From Nitrosarchaeum sp. (GTDB taxonomy: Archaea; Thermoproteota; Nitrososphaeria; Nitrososphaerales; Nitrosopumilaceae), in contig JABFSW010000175.1 of assembly GCA_013140415.1 (NCBI GenBank), forward strand, positions 1 to 7,487: a stretch of DNA of 7,487 nucleotides. Reading direction: 5' to 3'. The notes below the pieces were generated by a model. It was not told the origin of the DNA, ran no database searches, and saw nothing but the letters and a program-made list of their open reading frames with translations. A program made the position numbers and the translations under genes. Positions 1 to 5,501 of this stretch are shown here, piece by piece. Within the stretch, counting starts at the first letter, position 1; each line of letters begins with the position of its first letter.

Positions 1-409
1 ATATTGGTGTATCATCAATACCGTTAGCTAATTTTCCAAGTGTATTTGCAGTAGCTGGATATACTATGATAAGATCTGATTGATTATAATCTGCTAATTT
101 GATATGTTCTAATTCTCCTGTTAATTTTGTTATAACCTCGTTTCCAGTTGCCCACTTGAAATAATCCGGCTGTACTAGTTTTGTAACTGCATCACTTGTA
201 ACACAGGTCACATCAGCACCATGTCTCATTAGTAATCTTGCTAATTCAATTGCTTTGTATGCCGCAACACTTCCTGCAACACAAAGAACAATTTTTCTCT
301 CAGAGAGTTCAACACCATAAGAACCTACAATATCTAATGAAGGATGATTCTTTTTCTTGATAATTTTCTTTTTAGCTACCAATTTGTTCTCGTAATTTTT
401 TAAACTCAT
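1..409 (-). CDS. coaBC: CoaBC (Dfp) bifunctional phosphopantothenoylcysteine decarboxylase / phosphopantothenate--cysteine ligase, N-terminal part
   Basis: This is the first 136 codons of a gene that runs off the left edge. CoaBC adds cysteine to 4'-phosphopantothenate (CoaB) and decarboxylates the product to 4'-phosphopantetheine (CoaC). Only the flavoprotein CoaC part is visible. Residues 39-52 give the flavin-binding start KIVLCVAGSVAAYK, H102 in EHIKLAD fits the catalytic histidine, and PATANT at 119-124 is the PASANT-type motif, followed by LANGIDDTP. A lysine-rich leader of about 20 residues and a segment NHPSLDIVGS, typical of archaeal Dfp, precede the flavin fold. I chose the ATG at 409, which lies behind GGATGAT and overlaps panB by 38 nt. 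An in-frame TTG at 382 (11-nt overlap) is the alternative. It is the last visible gene of the CoA operon. The family call is firm; presence of the CoaB half is assumed from the family. Confidence 0.9.
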   Translation of the reverse strand, partial: MSLKNYENKLVAKKKIIKKKNHPSLDIVGSYGVELSERKIVLCVAGSVAAYKAIELARLLMRHGADVTCVTSDAVTKLVQPDYFKWATGNEVITKLTGELEHIKLADYNQSDLIIVYPATANTLGKLANGIDDTPI

Positions 410-1211
410 TATCATCCATTGAAAACCAATTCTCTTGAGCAGGAAACGTGCCTGATTCTATATCATTTTTATAGTTTTCAAGTGCTTTTACAATATCCTC
501 AGATAAATTCAAGTATCTTTTTGCAAATCTTGGTTTGATTTTTTCAAACATGCCCAACAAATCTTGTACAACTAATACTTGACCATTACAACCAACACCT
601 GAACCAATTCCAATAGTTGGTACACTGATAGTTTCAGAAATTATTTGTGCAACTTCATGACTTATCATTTCTAATGCAATACTAAATACACCATCTTCTT
701 CAAGCTCTTTTGCATCTTCAATTAGCTTTATTGCAGTATCTTTTGTTCTTCCTTGTACTTTGTATCCTTCTGATAACATTGTTGTTTGTGGTTGTAAACC
801 AATATGACCCATTACTGGAATTCCAATATCTACAATTGCACTGATTGTTTCTGACATAGAAATTCCCCCCTCAAGTTTCACTGCATCAGCTCCTGCCTGT
901 ATTAATCTCCCTGAGTTTTTTATTGCATCTTCAATACTTGCTTGATATGACATAAATGGTAAATCTGCAACCAACAAAGAATTTTTTCTTGCCCTACTTA
1001 CTGCTTCTGTAAACATACACATTTGATCCATTGTTACAGGAATAGTATTTTCATAACCAAGCATTACCATTCCTGCACTATCTCCAACAAGTAGTATATC
1101 TATTCCAGATTTATCACATAATGATGCAAGTGTATAATCATAACTCGTAATTGCTGAAATTTTTTTTCCATCTTTTTTCATTTTAATAATATCATAAACT
1201 GATTTATGCAA
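372..1211 (-). CDS. panB: 3-methyl-2-oxobutanoate hydroxymethyltransferase (ketopantoate hydroxymethyltransferase)
   Basis: PanB transfers a hydroxymethyl group from 5,10-methylene-tetrahydrofolate (or the archaeal pterin equivalent) to 2-ketoisovalerate, giving ketopantoate, the first committed step towards pantothenate and CoA. The protein is a complete TIM barrel of 279 residues, close to bacterial PanB in length. Visible family motifs are TSYD (22-25), VGDSAGMV with metal ligand D44 (42-49), VADLPFMSYQ with D83 (81-90), KLEGG with K112 and E114, GHIGLQPQ with H136, GYKVQGR (149-155), the catalytic glutamate E181 in ALEMIS, and IGIGSGVGCNGQ (200-211). All expected catalytic and metal residues are present. 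The start is TTG at 1211, fixed by a strong Shine-Dalgarno seven bases upstream; the next in-frame ATG would remove ten conserved-looking residues. It is third in the operon, 41 nt after the phosphopantothenate synthetase gene, and its end overlaps coaBC. Confidence 0.96.
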   Translation of the reverse strand: MHKSVYDIIKMKKDGKKISAITSYDYTLASLCDKSGIDILLVGDSAGMVMLGYENTIPVTMDQMCMFTEAVSRARKNSLLVADLPFMSYQASIEDAIKNSGRLIQAGADAVKLEGGISMSETISAIVDIGIPVMGHIGLQPQTTMLSEGYKVQGRTKDTAIKLIEDAKELEEDGVFSIALEMISHEVAQIISETISVPTIGIGSGVGCNGQVLVVQDLLGMFEKIKPRFAKRYLNLSEDIVKALENYKNDIESGTFPAQENWFSMDDNEFKKLREQIGS

Positions 1212-1218
1212 TATGTAG

Positions 1219-1225
1219 CCTCCTT
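1219..1225 (-). promoter_or_regulatory. Ribosome binding site of panB
   Basis: Read on the minus strand this is AAGGAGG, a near-perfect match to the archaeal 16S anti-Shine-Dalgarno, with seven bases before the TTG start of panB. It decides the start codon, since no ATG or GTG lies at suitable distance. It also implies independent ribosome recruitment inside the operon, at its largest gap. Confidence 0.8.
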
Positions 1226-1252
1226 GTTAGATTATCTCTAATTTCAATAATA

Positions 1253-1975
1253 TTATCTGAGAGATTTTTTTTTGTTATTAAAATCATAAACAATTTTTTC
1301 AAGTATTTTCTTATTCTTGTTTGATAATTTTTTACATGTTATAGTTAACAAATCCATTGCCCGTGTAACGTTATCTACTATTGTTATGTTGGCAGTTTGT
1401 GAAGTTCTTGAAAGTGGATTTAGATCAAATGTTATGACTGTTTTTCCCGCTCTTCTTAATGCCATAGTTCTATCACCATCTTCTAATGGAACAATCACCA
1501 CATCCGCTGCAAAAATCCCATTTTTATCAACTATTCTTCTTGCTGAATCTAATCCTGGTAATGTAGTTGATAAATTACGATTTGTACCTAAAATCTCCTT
1601 TGCACCGTTCTTTTTGAGAATCTTTATGATGTTCTGTTTTCGTTTCTCATTAGCATAAAACAGATTTACTTCGATTTTTGCCCTTGATGCATTAGCAAGT
1701 CTAACTATTTCTTTTGGACATAATGCAGCAGTATTGCCATTAACAGAGATTACAGGTAAATCTGCCAAAAGAATTTGTGCAGCAGCTGCTTTGATTGCTA
1801 GTTTTGCAGTCCTGCTTGTTTTTTCACCAAGTAAATAATCAAAAGCTTCTCCTCTACCGTGTGCTAAGAGACCTTCTTTAGCTACTAATCCCTGATCAAA
1901 TCCAGTAACAAGTTTTTCTCGAATTAAAAGAGACTTTGCTCTAGGATGAGATTTTGGAATTAAAGACATTAACAT
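1253..1975 (-). CDS. 4-phosphopantoate--beta-alanine ligase (archaeal phosphopantothenate synthetase, PPS)
   Basis: This enzyme joins 4-phosphopantoate to beta-alanine using ATP to give 4'-phosphopantothenate. It is the archaeal counterpart of the PanC step, with phosphorylation happening first. The 240-residue protein matches the former DUF137 family along its whole length: IPKSHPRA (6-13), HGRGEAFDYLLGE (39-51), SVNGN (77-81), IEVNLFY (101-107), VPLEDGDRT (162-170), DLNPLSRT (184-191) and IVDNVTRA (199-206). The last roughly 25 residues are a lysine/asparagine-rich tail beyond the conserved fold. The start is ATG at 1975 or, two codons later, ATG at 1969; neither has a clear Shine-Dalgarno. 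It begins only 4 nt after the pantoate kinase stop, which suggests translational coupling. These two archaea-specific enzymes act consecutively, so the adjacency supports both calls. The family assignment rests on motif recall, without an alignment. Confidence 0.94.
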   Translation of the reverse strand: MLMSLIPKSHPRAKSLLIREKLVTGFDQGLVAKEGLLAHGRGEAFDYLLGEKTSRTAKLAIKAAAAQILLADLPVISVNGNTAALCPKEIVRLANASRAKIEVNLFYANEKRKQNIIKILKKNGAKEILGTNRNLSTTLPGLDSARRIVDKNGIFAADVVIVPLEDGDRTMALRRAGKTVITFDLNPLSRTSQTANITIVDNVTRAMDLLTITCKKLSNKNKKILEKIVYDFNNKKKSLR

Positions 1976-1979
1976 TCAA

Positions 1980-2894
1980 TTAATTACTGAGTACTCTTGC
2001 TCCCAGATTATCTAATTCTGATCTTATGATTATTCCTTCAGAGTATTTTTCTAAAATTTGTAGAACATACTTTTCTTTTTCTTTTGGTATCATTGTAAAA
2101 ACAGTTTCACCAAAGAGTGCAACACCAGATTTTATTCCATTTGAAGCCAATTCTTGAATTAAATTTTCCATTCTCAAAGTCATTACTTGAACATATTTTG
2201 CAAATTCCAAAGACATATCCTGAAAATGTTCATAATTCTTTGATTCTAATAATCTGTTTACCATTTTTCCACCAAGACCATTAATTTGAGAAAGACGTTC
2301 TTTGATGAACTTATTTGTTGAAATTGGTGAAAAACAAATCATAATTATGGAAATATCTTTTGTGTTGATTTTTTCTACTTGACCTATTCCTGGTGCTCCT
2401 GGTTTAACTCTTATTTCAAAACCACCATGATATGATGCCAAAACATCACCTAATCCTGTCTTACAATTTATCTCTGCATTATGTGCAATCTGACCAATAG
2501 CTGTCTGATCTAATCTTGTTTTAAGTGCATGATCTAATGCATATGATAATGATAATGCCACAGCACTGCTAGAACCTAAACCATACCCAACTGGTATGGT
2601 GATCTCATGTTGAATATCAAAAAATATATTTTCAAAATCTCCAAGCTTCAGAAATTCATTTAATACATATTCTGAAATATCTGTCTTATCTGATTGATAA
2701 CCTATAGTAGTAATTTTAAAGTTAGAATTTTGATTAATTCTAGGTAAAATATTGATATGGGTAGTAACTCCTTCTCTAATTGAAAATCCTGCTCCCATGG
2801 AACCTAATTTTTCAGGATTTTTTTGATTATTTTCCTCCAAGTAGGCTTTAAAAAAACCTGTAATATGTGCAGGACAAAATGCAGTTGCCTCCAT
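1980..2894 (-). CDS. Pantoate kinase (PoK), GHMP kinase family
   Basis: Pantoate kinase phosphorylates D-pantoate with ATP to 4-phosphopantoate, replacing the bacterial order in which pantothenate is made first. The 304-residue protein shows the GHMP kinase layout. Motif 1 is FCPAHITGFF (6-15), in the position where the family binds substrate. The ATP-binding glycine/serine loop is PVGYGLGSSSAV (101-112). E141 and the KTGLGDV segment (145-151, with D150) follow, and the C-terminal motif 3 is GVALFGETVF (257-266), matching the usual G-x-A-x-x-G-x-x-x-F. The GHMP fold alone does not fix the substrate (mevalonate and homoserine kinases share it); the neighbouring PPS, panB and coaBC genes do. 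It is the promoter-proximal gene of the CoA operon. No Shine-Dalgarno precedes the ATG at 2894, and a TATA-like box sits about 28 bases upstream, so translation is probably leaderless. Confidence 0.92.
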   Translation of the reverse strand: MEATAFCPAHITGFFKAYLEENNQKNPEKLGSMGAGFSIREGVTTHINILPRINQNSNFKITTIGYQSDKTDISEYVLNEFLKLGDFENIFFDIQHEITIPVGYGLGSSSAVALSLSYALDHALKTRLDQTAIGQIAHNAEINCKTGLGDVLASYHGGFEIRVKPGAPGIGQVEKINTKDISIIMICFSPISTNKFIKERLSQINGLGGKMVNRLLESKNYEHFQDMSLEFAKYVQVMTLRMENLIQELASNGIKSGVALFGETVFTMIPKEKEKYVLQILEKYSEGIIIRSELDNLGARVLSN

Positions 2895-2918
2895 TAATCT
2901 CAGTTTAAATTTTACACA

Positions 2919-2926
2919 AAATATAA
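2919..2926 (-). promoter_or_regulatory. Putative TATA box of the CoA operon
   Basis: On the minus strand this reads TTATATTT, close to the archaeal box A consensus. Its centre is about 28 bases upstream of the pantoate kinase ATG, which would place the transcript start a few bases before the ATG or at it. That agrees with the lack of a Shine-Dalgarno. The region is very AT-rich, so chance matches are easy. Confidence 0.45.
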
Positions 2927-2944
2927 GAATATGGCTTAAATTAA

Positions 2945-2958
2945 TTATATTAGTATAA
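2945..2958. promoter_or_regulatory. Inverted repeat TTATA-TTAG-TATAA, candidate operator
   Basis: Perfect 5-bp arms flank a TTAG spacer and end one base before the TTG start of the AbrB/PhoU-like gene. The central ATATTAGTAT is identical to the centre of the inverted repeat at 5444-5461 in the other divergent promoter region. The position would suit a repressor blocking transcription or initiation of the plus-strand gene. The sequence is almost all A and T, so coincidence cannot be excluded. Confidence 0.35.
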
Positions 2959-2959
2959 A

Positions 2960-3940
2960 TTGACTAAATTCATTCGACGCCTACAAAGGATTGGTAGTAG
3001 CATCTTAGTTTCATTACCTAAAGAGTGGGTAGTTGCCAATAATCTAGATAAAAGTAATGAAGTTGAGCTAGAAACTGGGCAGGATACAATCTCAATTTCT
3101 GCAAACAAAGAAATGCGTCCTACAAAAGAACTTGTAATTTCATATCCATTACCTAAAGACGAAAATATTGTAGCTGACATAACTGGAGCTTATCTTTTAG
3201 GATATGATATTATACAAATTACTTCAAAATCAATCATACCTGGTGAGGATCGAGAAAAAATACGAAACTCAATGAGACGATTAGTTGGTATGGAGATTAT
3301 TGAAGAAGATGCTTCAAATATTAATATGCAATTTCTTTTAGATGCCACAACCCTAAATCCAGAAAAAATTCTAAAAAGAATGAGTTCTATTGCACTTGGA
3401 ATGTATGATGATGTATCAAATGGATTAATTTTAGATGATAAATCTAATTTACAAACATTATCAAAAAGAGATGTTGAGGTTAACAGACAATATTTTCTTC
3501 TAGTACGTTTAATCAGGAGTACACTTGTTGATAAAAAATTAGCCAATGTATTTAATTTAGAAAATATTGATATTTTAGATTACAGAGTAGCTGCTAATCT
3601 TTTAGAAAATGCAGGTGACACAATAGTAGAACTTGCTAATTTTATTTACAATTCTTCTTTATCAAATGAACATCTAAAGAAAATTTTTGATATAGTACAA
3701 AATTTTAATATTCTTGCAGAAAAATCTATTGATGCTTTTACCAAACCTGATAGACGATTAGCCATAGAAGCTATATCACTACATAAAAAATATCAAGAAA
3801 ATCTTTCTAAACTACGAACTACAATAGGAAATAAAAAACAAATCCCTATTGATCTTCTTGATCTTGTTTATATGTTTGAACGAATTGCAAAATCTTGGGC
3901 TGATGTTGCAGATCTTGTACAGCCTATTTACAATAAATAA
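2960..3940 (+). CDS. AbrB/SpoVT-domain and PhoU-like domain protein, probable phosphate-linked regulator
   Basis: The 326-residue protein joins two domains. Residues 1-50 are a swapped-hairpin AbrB/MazE-type DNA-binding domain (KFIRRLQRIGSSILVSLPKEW, then a short strand pair ending ISISANKE). From about 130 onward it is helical with PhoU-like features: RDVEVNRQYFLLVRLIR (170-186), ENAGDTIVELA (216-226) and ERIAKSWADVADL (307-319), the last two resembling the paired PhoU metal-binding helices. PhoU proteins tune phosphate uptake and signalling; the archaeal fusion to AbrB suggests it may bind DNA itself, which is inference. The start is TTG at 2960: an in-frame TAG lies three codons upstream and no ATG is available before the conserved segment. 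No Shine-Dalgarno is visible. It is divergent from the CoA operon and convergent with the Nudix gene. No Pst transporter gene is in the window. Confidence 0.82.
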   Translation: MTKFIRRLQRIGSSILVSLPKEWVVANNLDKSNEVELETGQDTISISANKEMRPTKELVISYPLPKDENIVADITGAYLLGYDIIQITSKSIIPGEDREKIRNSMRRLVGMEIIEEDASNINMQFLLDATTLNPEKILKRMSSIALGMYDDVSNGLILDDKSNLQTLSKRDVEVNRQYFLLVRLIRSTLVDKKLANVFNLENIDILDYRVAANLLENAGDTIVELANFIYNSSLSNEHLKKIFDIVQNFNILAEKSIDAFTKPDRRLAIEAISLHKKYQENLSKLRTTIGNKKQIPIDLLDLVYMFERIAKSWADVADLVQPIYNK

Positions 3941-3943
3941 TTA

Positions 3944-4456
3944 TTACAATTTCTTTTTGGCAGCATATGTCAATACTGCACAAATTGTTTTTGAATCCTG
4001 AATTTTTCCATTTTTTATCATTGAAATCACTTTTTCAAGATCTATCTTTACAACAGATAATATTTCATCTTCATCTAGCTTCAAATCTGCAATTTTCTTT
4101 AATCCTGAGGCTACAAAGCAGTGAATAGCCTCAGTATTGTAGCCTATGGATGGATAGTAAGTAATTAACGGTGTCATTTTTTTAGCTCTATACCCAGTTT
4201 CTTCTTCTAATTCTCTAAATGCACATTTCTTTGGGTCTTCTCTTTTTTCTAGCGTCCCTGCAGGAATCTCAATTACATATCCATGAGGAAATCTATGTTG
4301 TTTTACAAGGATTACTTTGTTATTTTCATCAAATGCTAACATTGCGGCTGCTCCTCTGTGCTCTATCATCTCTCGTTTTACTTTTCTACCTTCAATTACT
4401 AAATCATAAACACTTAGACCTAAAATTTTACCTTCATAGATCTTTTTCTTTTTCAT
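3944..4456 (-). CDS. Nudix hydrolase, ADP-ribose pyrophosphatase-like
   Basis: Nudix enzymes cleave nucleoside diphosphates linked to another moiety; this subgroup usually splits ADP-ribose or related sugar nucleotides to AMP and a sugar phosphate. The 170-residue protein carries a perfect Nudix box at 67-89, with G67, E73, R81-E82, E85-E86 and G88 all in place. Upstream are the strands HRGAAAMLAF and VKQHRFPHGYVIEIPAGTLE typical of ADP-ribose pyrophosphatases, and YYPSIGYNTEAIHCFVASGL (100-119) supplies the proline about 13 residues after the box that marks the subgroup. The exact substrate cannot be read from sequence. The ATG at 4456 has only AGGT directly before it, so no good ribosome site. 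It lies 25 nt after the Lrp-like regulator gene on the same strand and is probably co-transcribed with it; its stop is 3 bp from the convergent neighbour. Confidence 0.9.
   Translation of the reverse strand: MKKKKIYEGKILGLSVYDLVIEGRKVKREMIEHRGAAAMLAFDENNKVILVKQHRFPHGYVIEIPAGTLEKREDPKKCAFRELEEETGYRAKKMTPLITYYPSIGYNTEAIHCFVASGLKKIADLKLDEDEILSVVKIDLEKVISMIKNGKIQDSKTICAVLTYAAKKKL
3950..3958 (+). terminator. Possible T-rich terminator of the AbrB/PhoU-like gene
   Basis: A tract TTTCTTTTT begins 10 bases after the stop codon. Archaeal polymerase commonly stops at such plus-strand T tracts without a hairpin. It lies inside the 3' end of the opposing Nudix gene, where it also encodes its terminal lysines, so codon content alone could explain it. 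Confidence 0.3.
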
Positions 4457-4481
4457 ACCTAATTCTACATTTTATTATTAT

Positions 4482-5384
4482 TTAATTTGTTTGATATGAA
4501 AGATGAAGTGTAGATGATTTCTTGGCATCATTAATAGCTTGTTCTAACCATTTTAATGGAAAAGATATCTTTTTTGGAATAAATAGATCTGCAGATCTTA
4601 CATTATCCATATTTCTAACTCTTTGAGTTAATTCATCCATTTCAAATATATCGTGACTATACATAAATAACACAATTTGATTTTTTGCAATAAACGGTAT
4701 CTGCATAAATGATTCATGAAACTCTTCATTCATTTTTTCTAATGTTTCTCTAAGATCTCCTTCAATCCAGGCAAGTATGGCATGTGGAATAAAATCCTCA
4801 ATTTTTGTTGGATCATAAATTACTGTAAATTGAATACCATCATTTTCTTGTAGTTTATCAATGCATCTTGTAACAGTTTTTGTAGATAATCCTGTATCTT
4901 TTGATATATTTTCAATTTTTTGTCTTGGTTCTTTTATTAACAGTTTTAAAATTTCCAAATCTGTTTTAGTTAAATTGGAATCAAATCCTGGATTTTCTGC
5001 TTCAAAAATAGATAATATTCTAACATCTTTCATTAATTTATTTGCAAGTATGATTTTTTGTTGCAAATTTTCTTTTACTACAATACTACAAACTGTAATT
5101 CCACCAACACATGGTACAACAAAAAATGGCTCTCCAACCAAACTAATTTGCTCTAAAATCTCTTTGATGTTTTGACCTGAAACTACTATGTACAAAACAC
5201 CAAGTCCCAAAACTGGTGGCTCAACTTTAATGGTAAATTTCTCAATTATCTTTCTCTCCTGCATTTTTTTGATTCGTGCTCTAATGGCACCTCCTGAAAT
5301 TCCTAATTCTTTTCCAATCTGTCTATCTGGCTCTCTACAATTATTCAAGAGCCTGCTTAGAATTTTGATGTCTAAATTGTCCAA
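4482..5384 (-). CDS. Lrp/AsnC-like transcriptional regulator with two helix-turn-helix units
   Basis: The 300-residue protein is a tandem of two similar halves. Residues 1-55 form an AsnC-type winged helix-turn-helix (MDNLDIKILSRLL, then RQIGKELGISGGAIRARIKKM). Residues about 60-130 are an alpha/beta segment resembling the RAM ligand-sensing fold. Residues 139-190 form a second helix-turn-helix (LTKTDLEILKLLIKEPRQ, then ISKDTGLSTKTVTRCIDKLQ), and about 200-275 a second RAM-like segment. Classical Lrp proteins have one unit and dimerise; here one chain may act as a built-in dimer. Ligand and targets are unknown. The start is TTG at 5384, supported by AGGTGA just upstream. It is divergent from the ABC exporter operon, with an inverted repeat between them, so control of that operon and of itself is a natural guess. 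Siroheme decarboxylases of the AhbA/AhbB type share this fold, but no haem genes are near. Confidence 0.85.
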   Translation of the reverse strand: MDNLDIKILSRLLNNCREPDRQIGKELGISGGAIRARIKKMQERKIIEKFTIKVEPPVLGLGVLYIVVSGQNIKEILEQISLVGEPFFVVPCVGGITVCSIVVKENLQQKIILANKLMKDVRILSIFEAENPGFDSNLTKTDLEILKLLIKEPRQKIENISKDTGLSTKTVTRCIDKLQENDGIQFTVIYDPTKIEDFIPHAILAWIEGDLRETLEKMNEEFHESFMQIPFIAKNQIVLFMYSHDIFEMDELTQRVRNMDNVRSADLFIPKKISFPLKWLEQAINDAKKSSTLHLSYQTN

Positions 5385-5388
5385 TATC

Positions 5389-5394
5389 TCACCT
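5389..5394 (-). promoter_or_regulatory. Ribosome binding site of the Lrp-like regulator
   Basis: On the minus strand this reads AGGTGA, an exact match to part of the archaeal anti-Shine-Dalgarno complement, four bases before TTG at 5384. It supports that TTG as the start, which places the first helix-turn-helix at the very N-terminus as is usual for the family. Confidence 0.75.
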
Positions 5395-5429
5395 GAACTA
5401 TATTCATACTGTTTGTAAGTTACTAATAA

Positions 5430-5437
5430 AATATAAA
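5430..5437 (-). promoter_or_regulatory. Putative TATA box of the Lrp-like regulator
   Basis: On the minus strand this reads TTTATATT. Archaeal initiation about 26 bases downstream would fall near 5408, leaving a leader of roughly 23 nt that contains the AGGTGA ribosome site. This arrangement is self-consistent, but the surroundings are AT-rich. Confidence 0.45.
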
Positions 5438-5443
5438 ATTGTC

Positions 5444-5461
5444 TATAATATTAGTATTATA
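5444..5461. promoter_or_regulatory. Inverted repeat TATAATA-TTAG-TATTATA, candidate operator
   Basis: Perfect 7-bp arms flank a TTAG spacer. The repeat sits between the two divergent putative TATA boxes (5430-5437 minus, 5473-5480 plus), where a bound Lrp-like protein could affect both promoters. Its central ATATTAGTAT recurs exactly at 2947-2956. AATATTAG at 5447-5454 is also repeated at 5476-5483, overlapping the plus-strand TATA box. Lrp-family sites are commonly AT-rich palindromes; binding by the neighbouring regulator is inference. Confidence 0.4.
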
Positions 5462-5472
5462 CATAAAATACA

Positions 5473-5480
5473 TTAAATAT
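5473..5480 (+). promoter_or_regulatory. Putative TATA box of the ABC exporter operon
   Basis: TTAAATAT is centred about 25.5 bases before the GTG at 5502, the distance expected between an archaeal TATA box and its transcript start. This predicts a leaderless mRNA beginning at or next to the GTG, in line with the missing Shine-Dalgarno there. Confidence 0.5.
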
Positions 5481-5501
5481 TAGACTATTTCTAATCCTCT
5501 T

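Noticed and set aside
1227..1241. Inverted repeat TTAGA-TTATC-TCTAA in the gap between PPS and panB, possible terminator or attenuator
   Set aside because: The stem is only five AT-rich pairs with no T tract after it, and the strong panB ribosome site just downstream argues for read-through.
1317..1658. Plus-strand open frame of 113 codons
   Set aside because: It lies wholly antisense to the phosphopantothenate synthetase gene, whose protein is conserved across its length; the plus-strand translation resembles no family and has no ribosome site.
3190..3546. Minus-strand open frame of 118 codons
   Set aside because: It is a shadow of the AbrB/PhoU-like gene, serine/isoleucine-rich as expected for antisense of AT-rich coding DNA.
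4861..5418. Two plus-strand open frames opposite the Lrp-like gene
   Set aside because: Both are antisense to well-recognised helix-turn-helix and sensor segments, and neither shows a coherent protein pattern.
5385..5501. Small RNA or riboswitch in the 117-bp divergent region
   Set aside because: No GC-bearing stem or conserved aptamer pattern is visible; TATA boxes, a ribosome site and the palindrome account for it.
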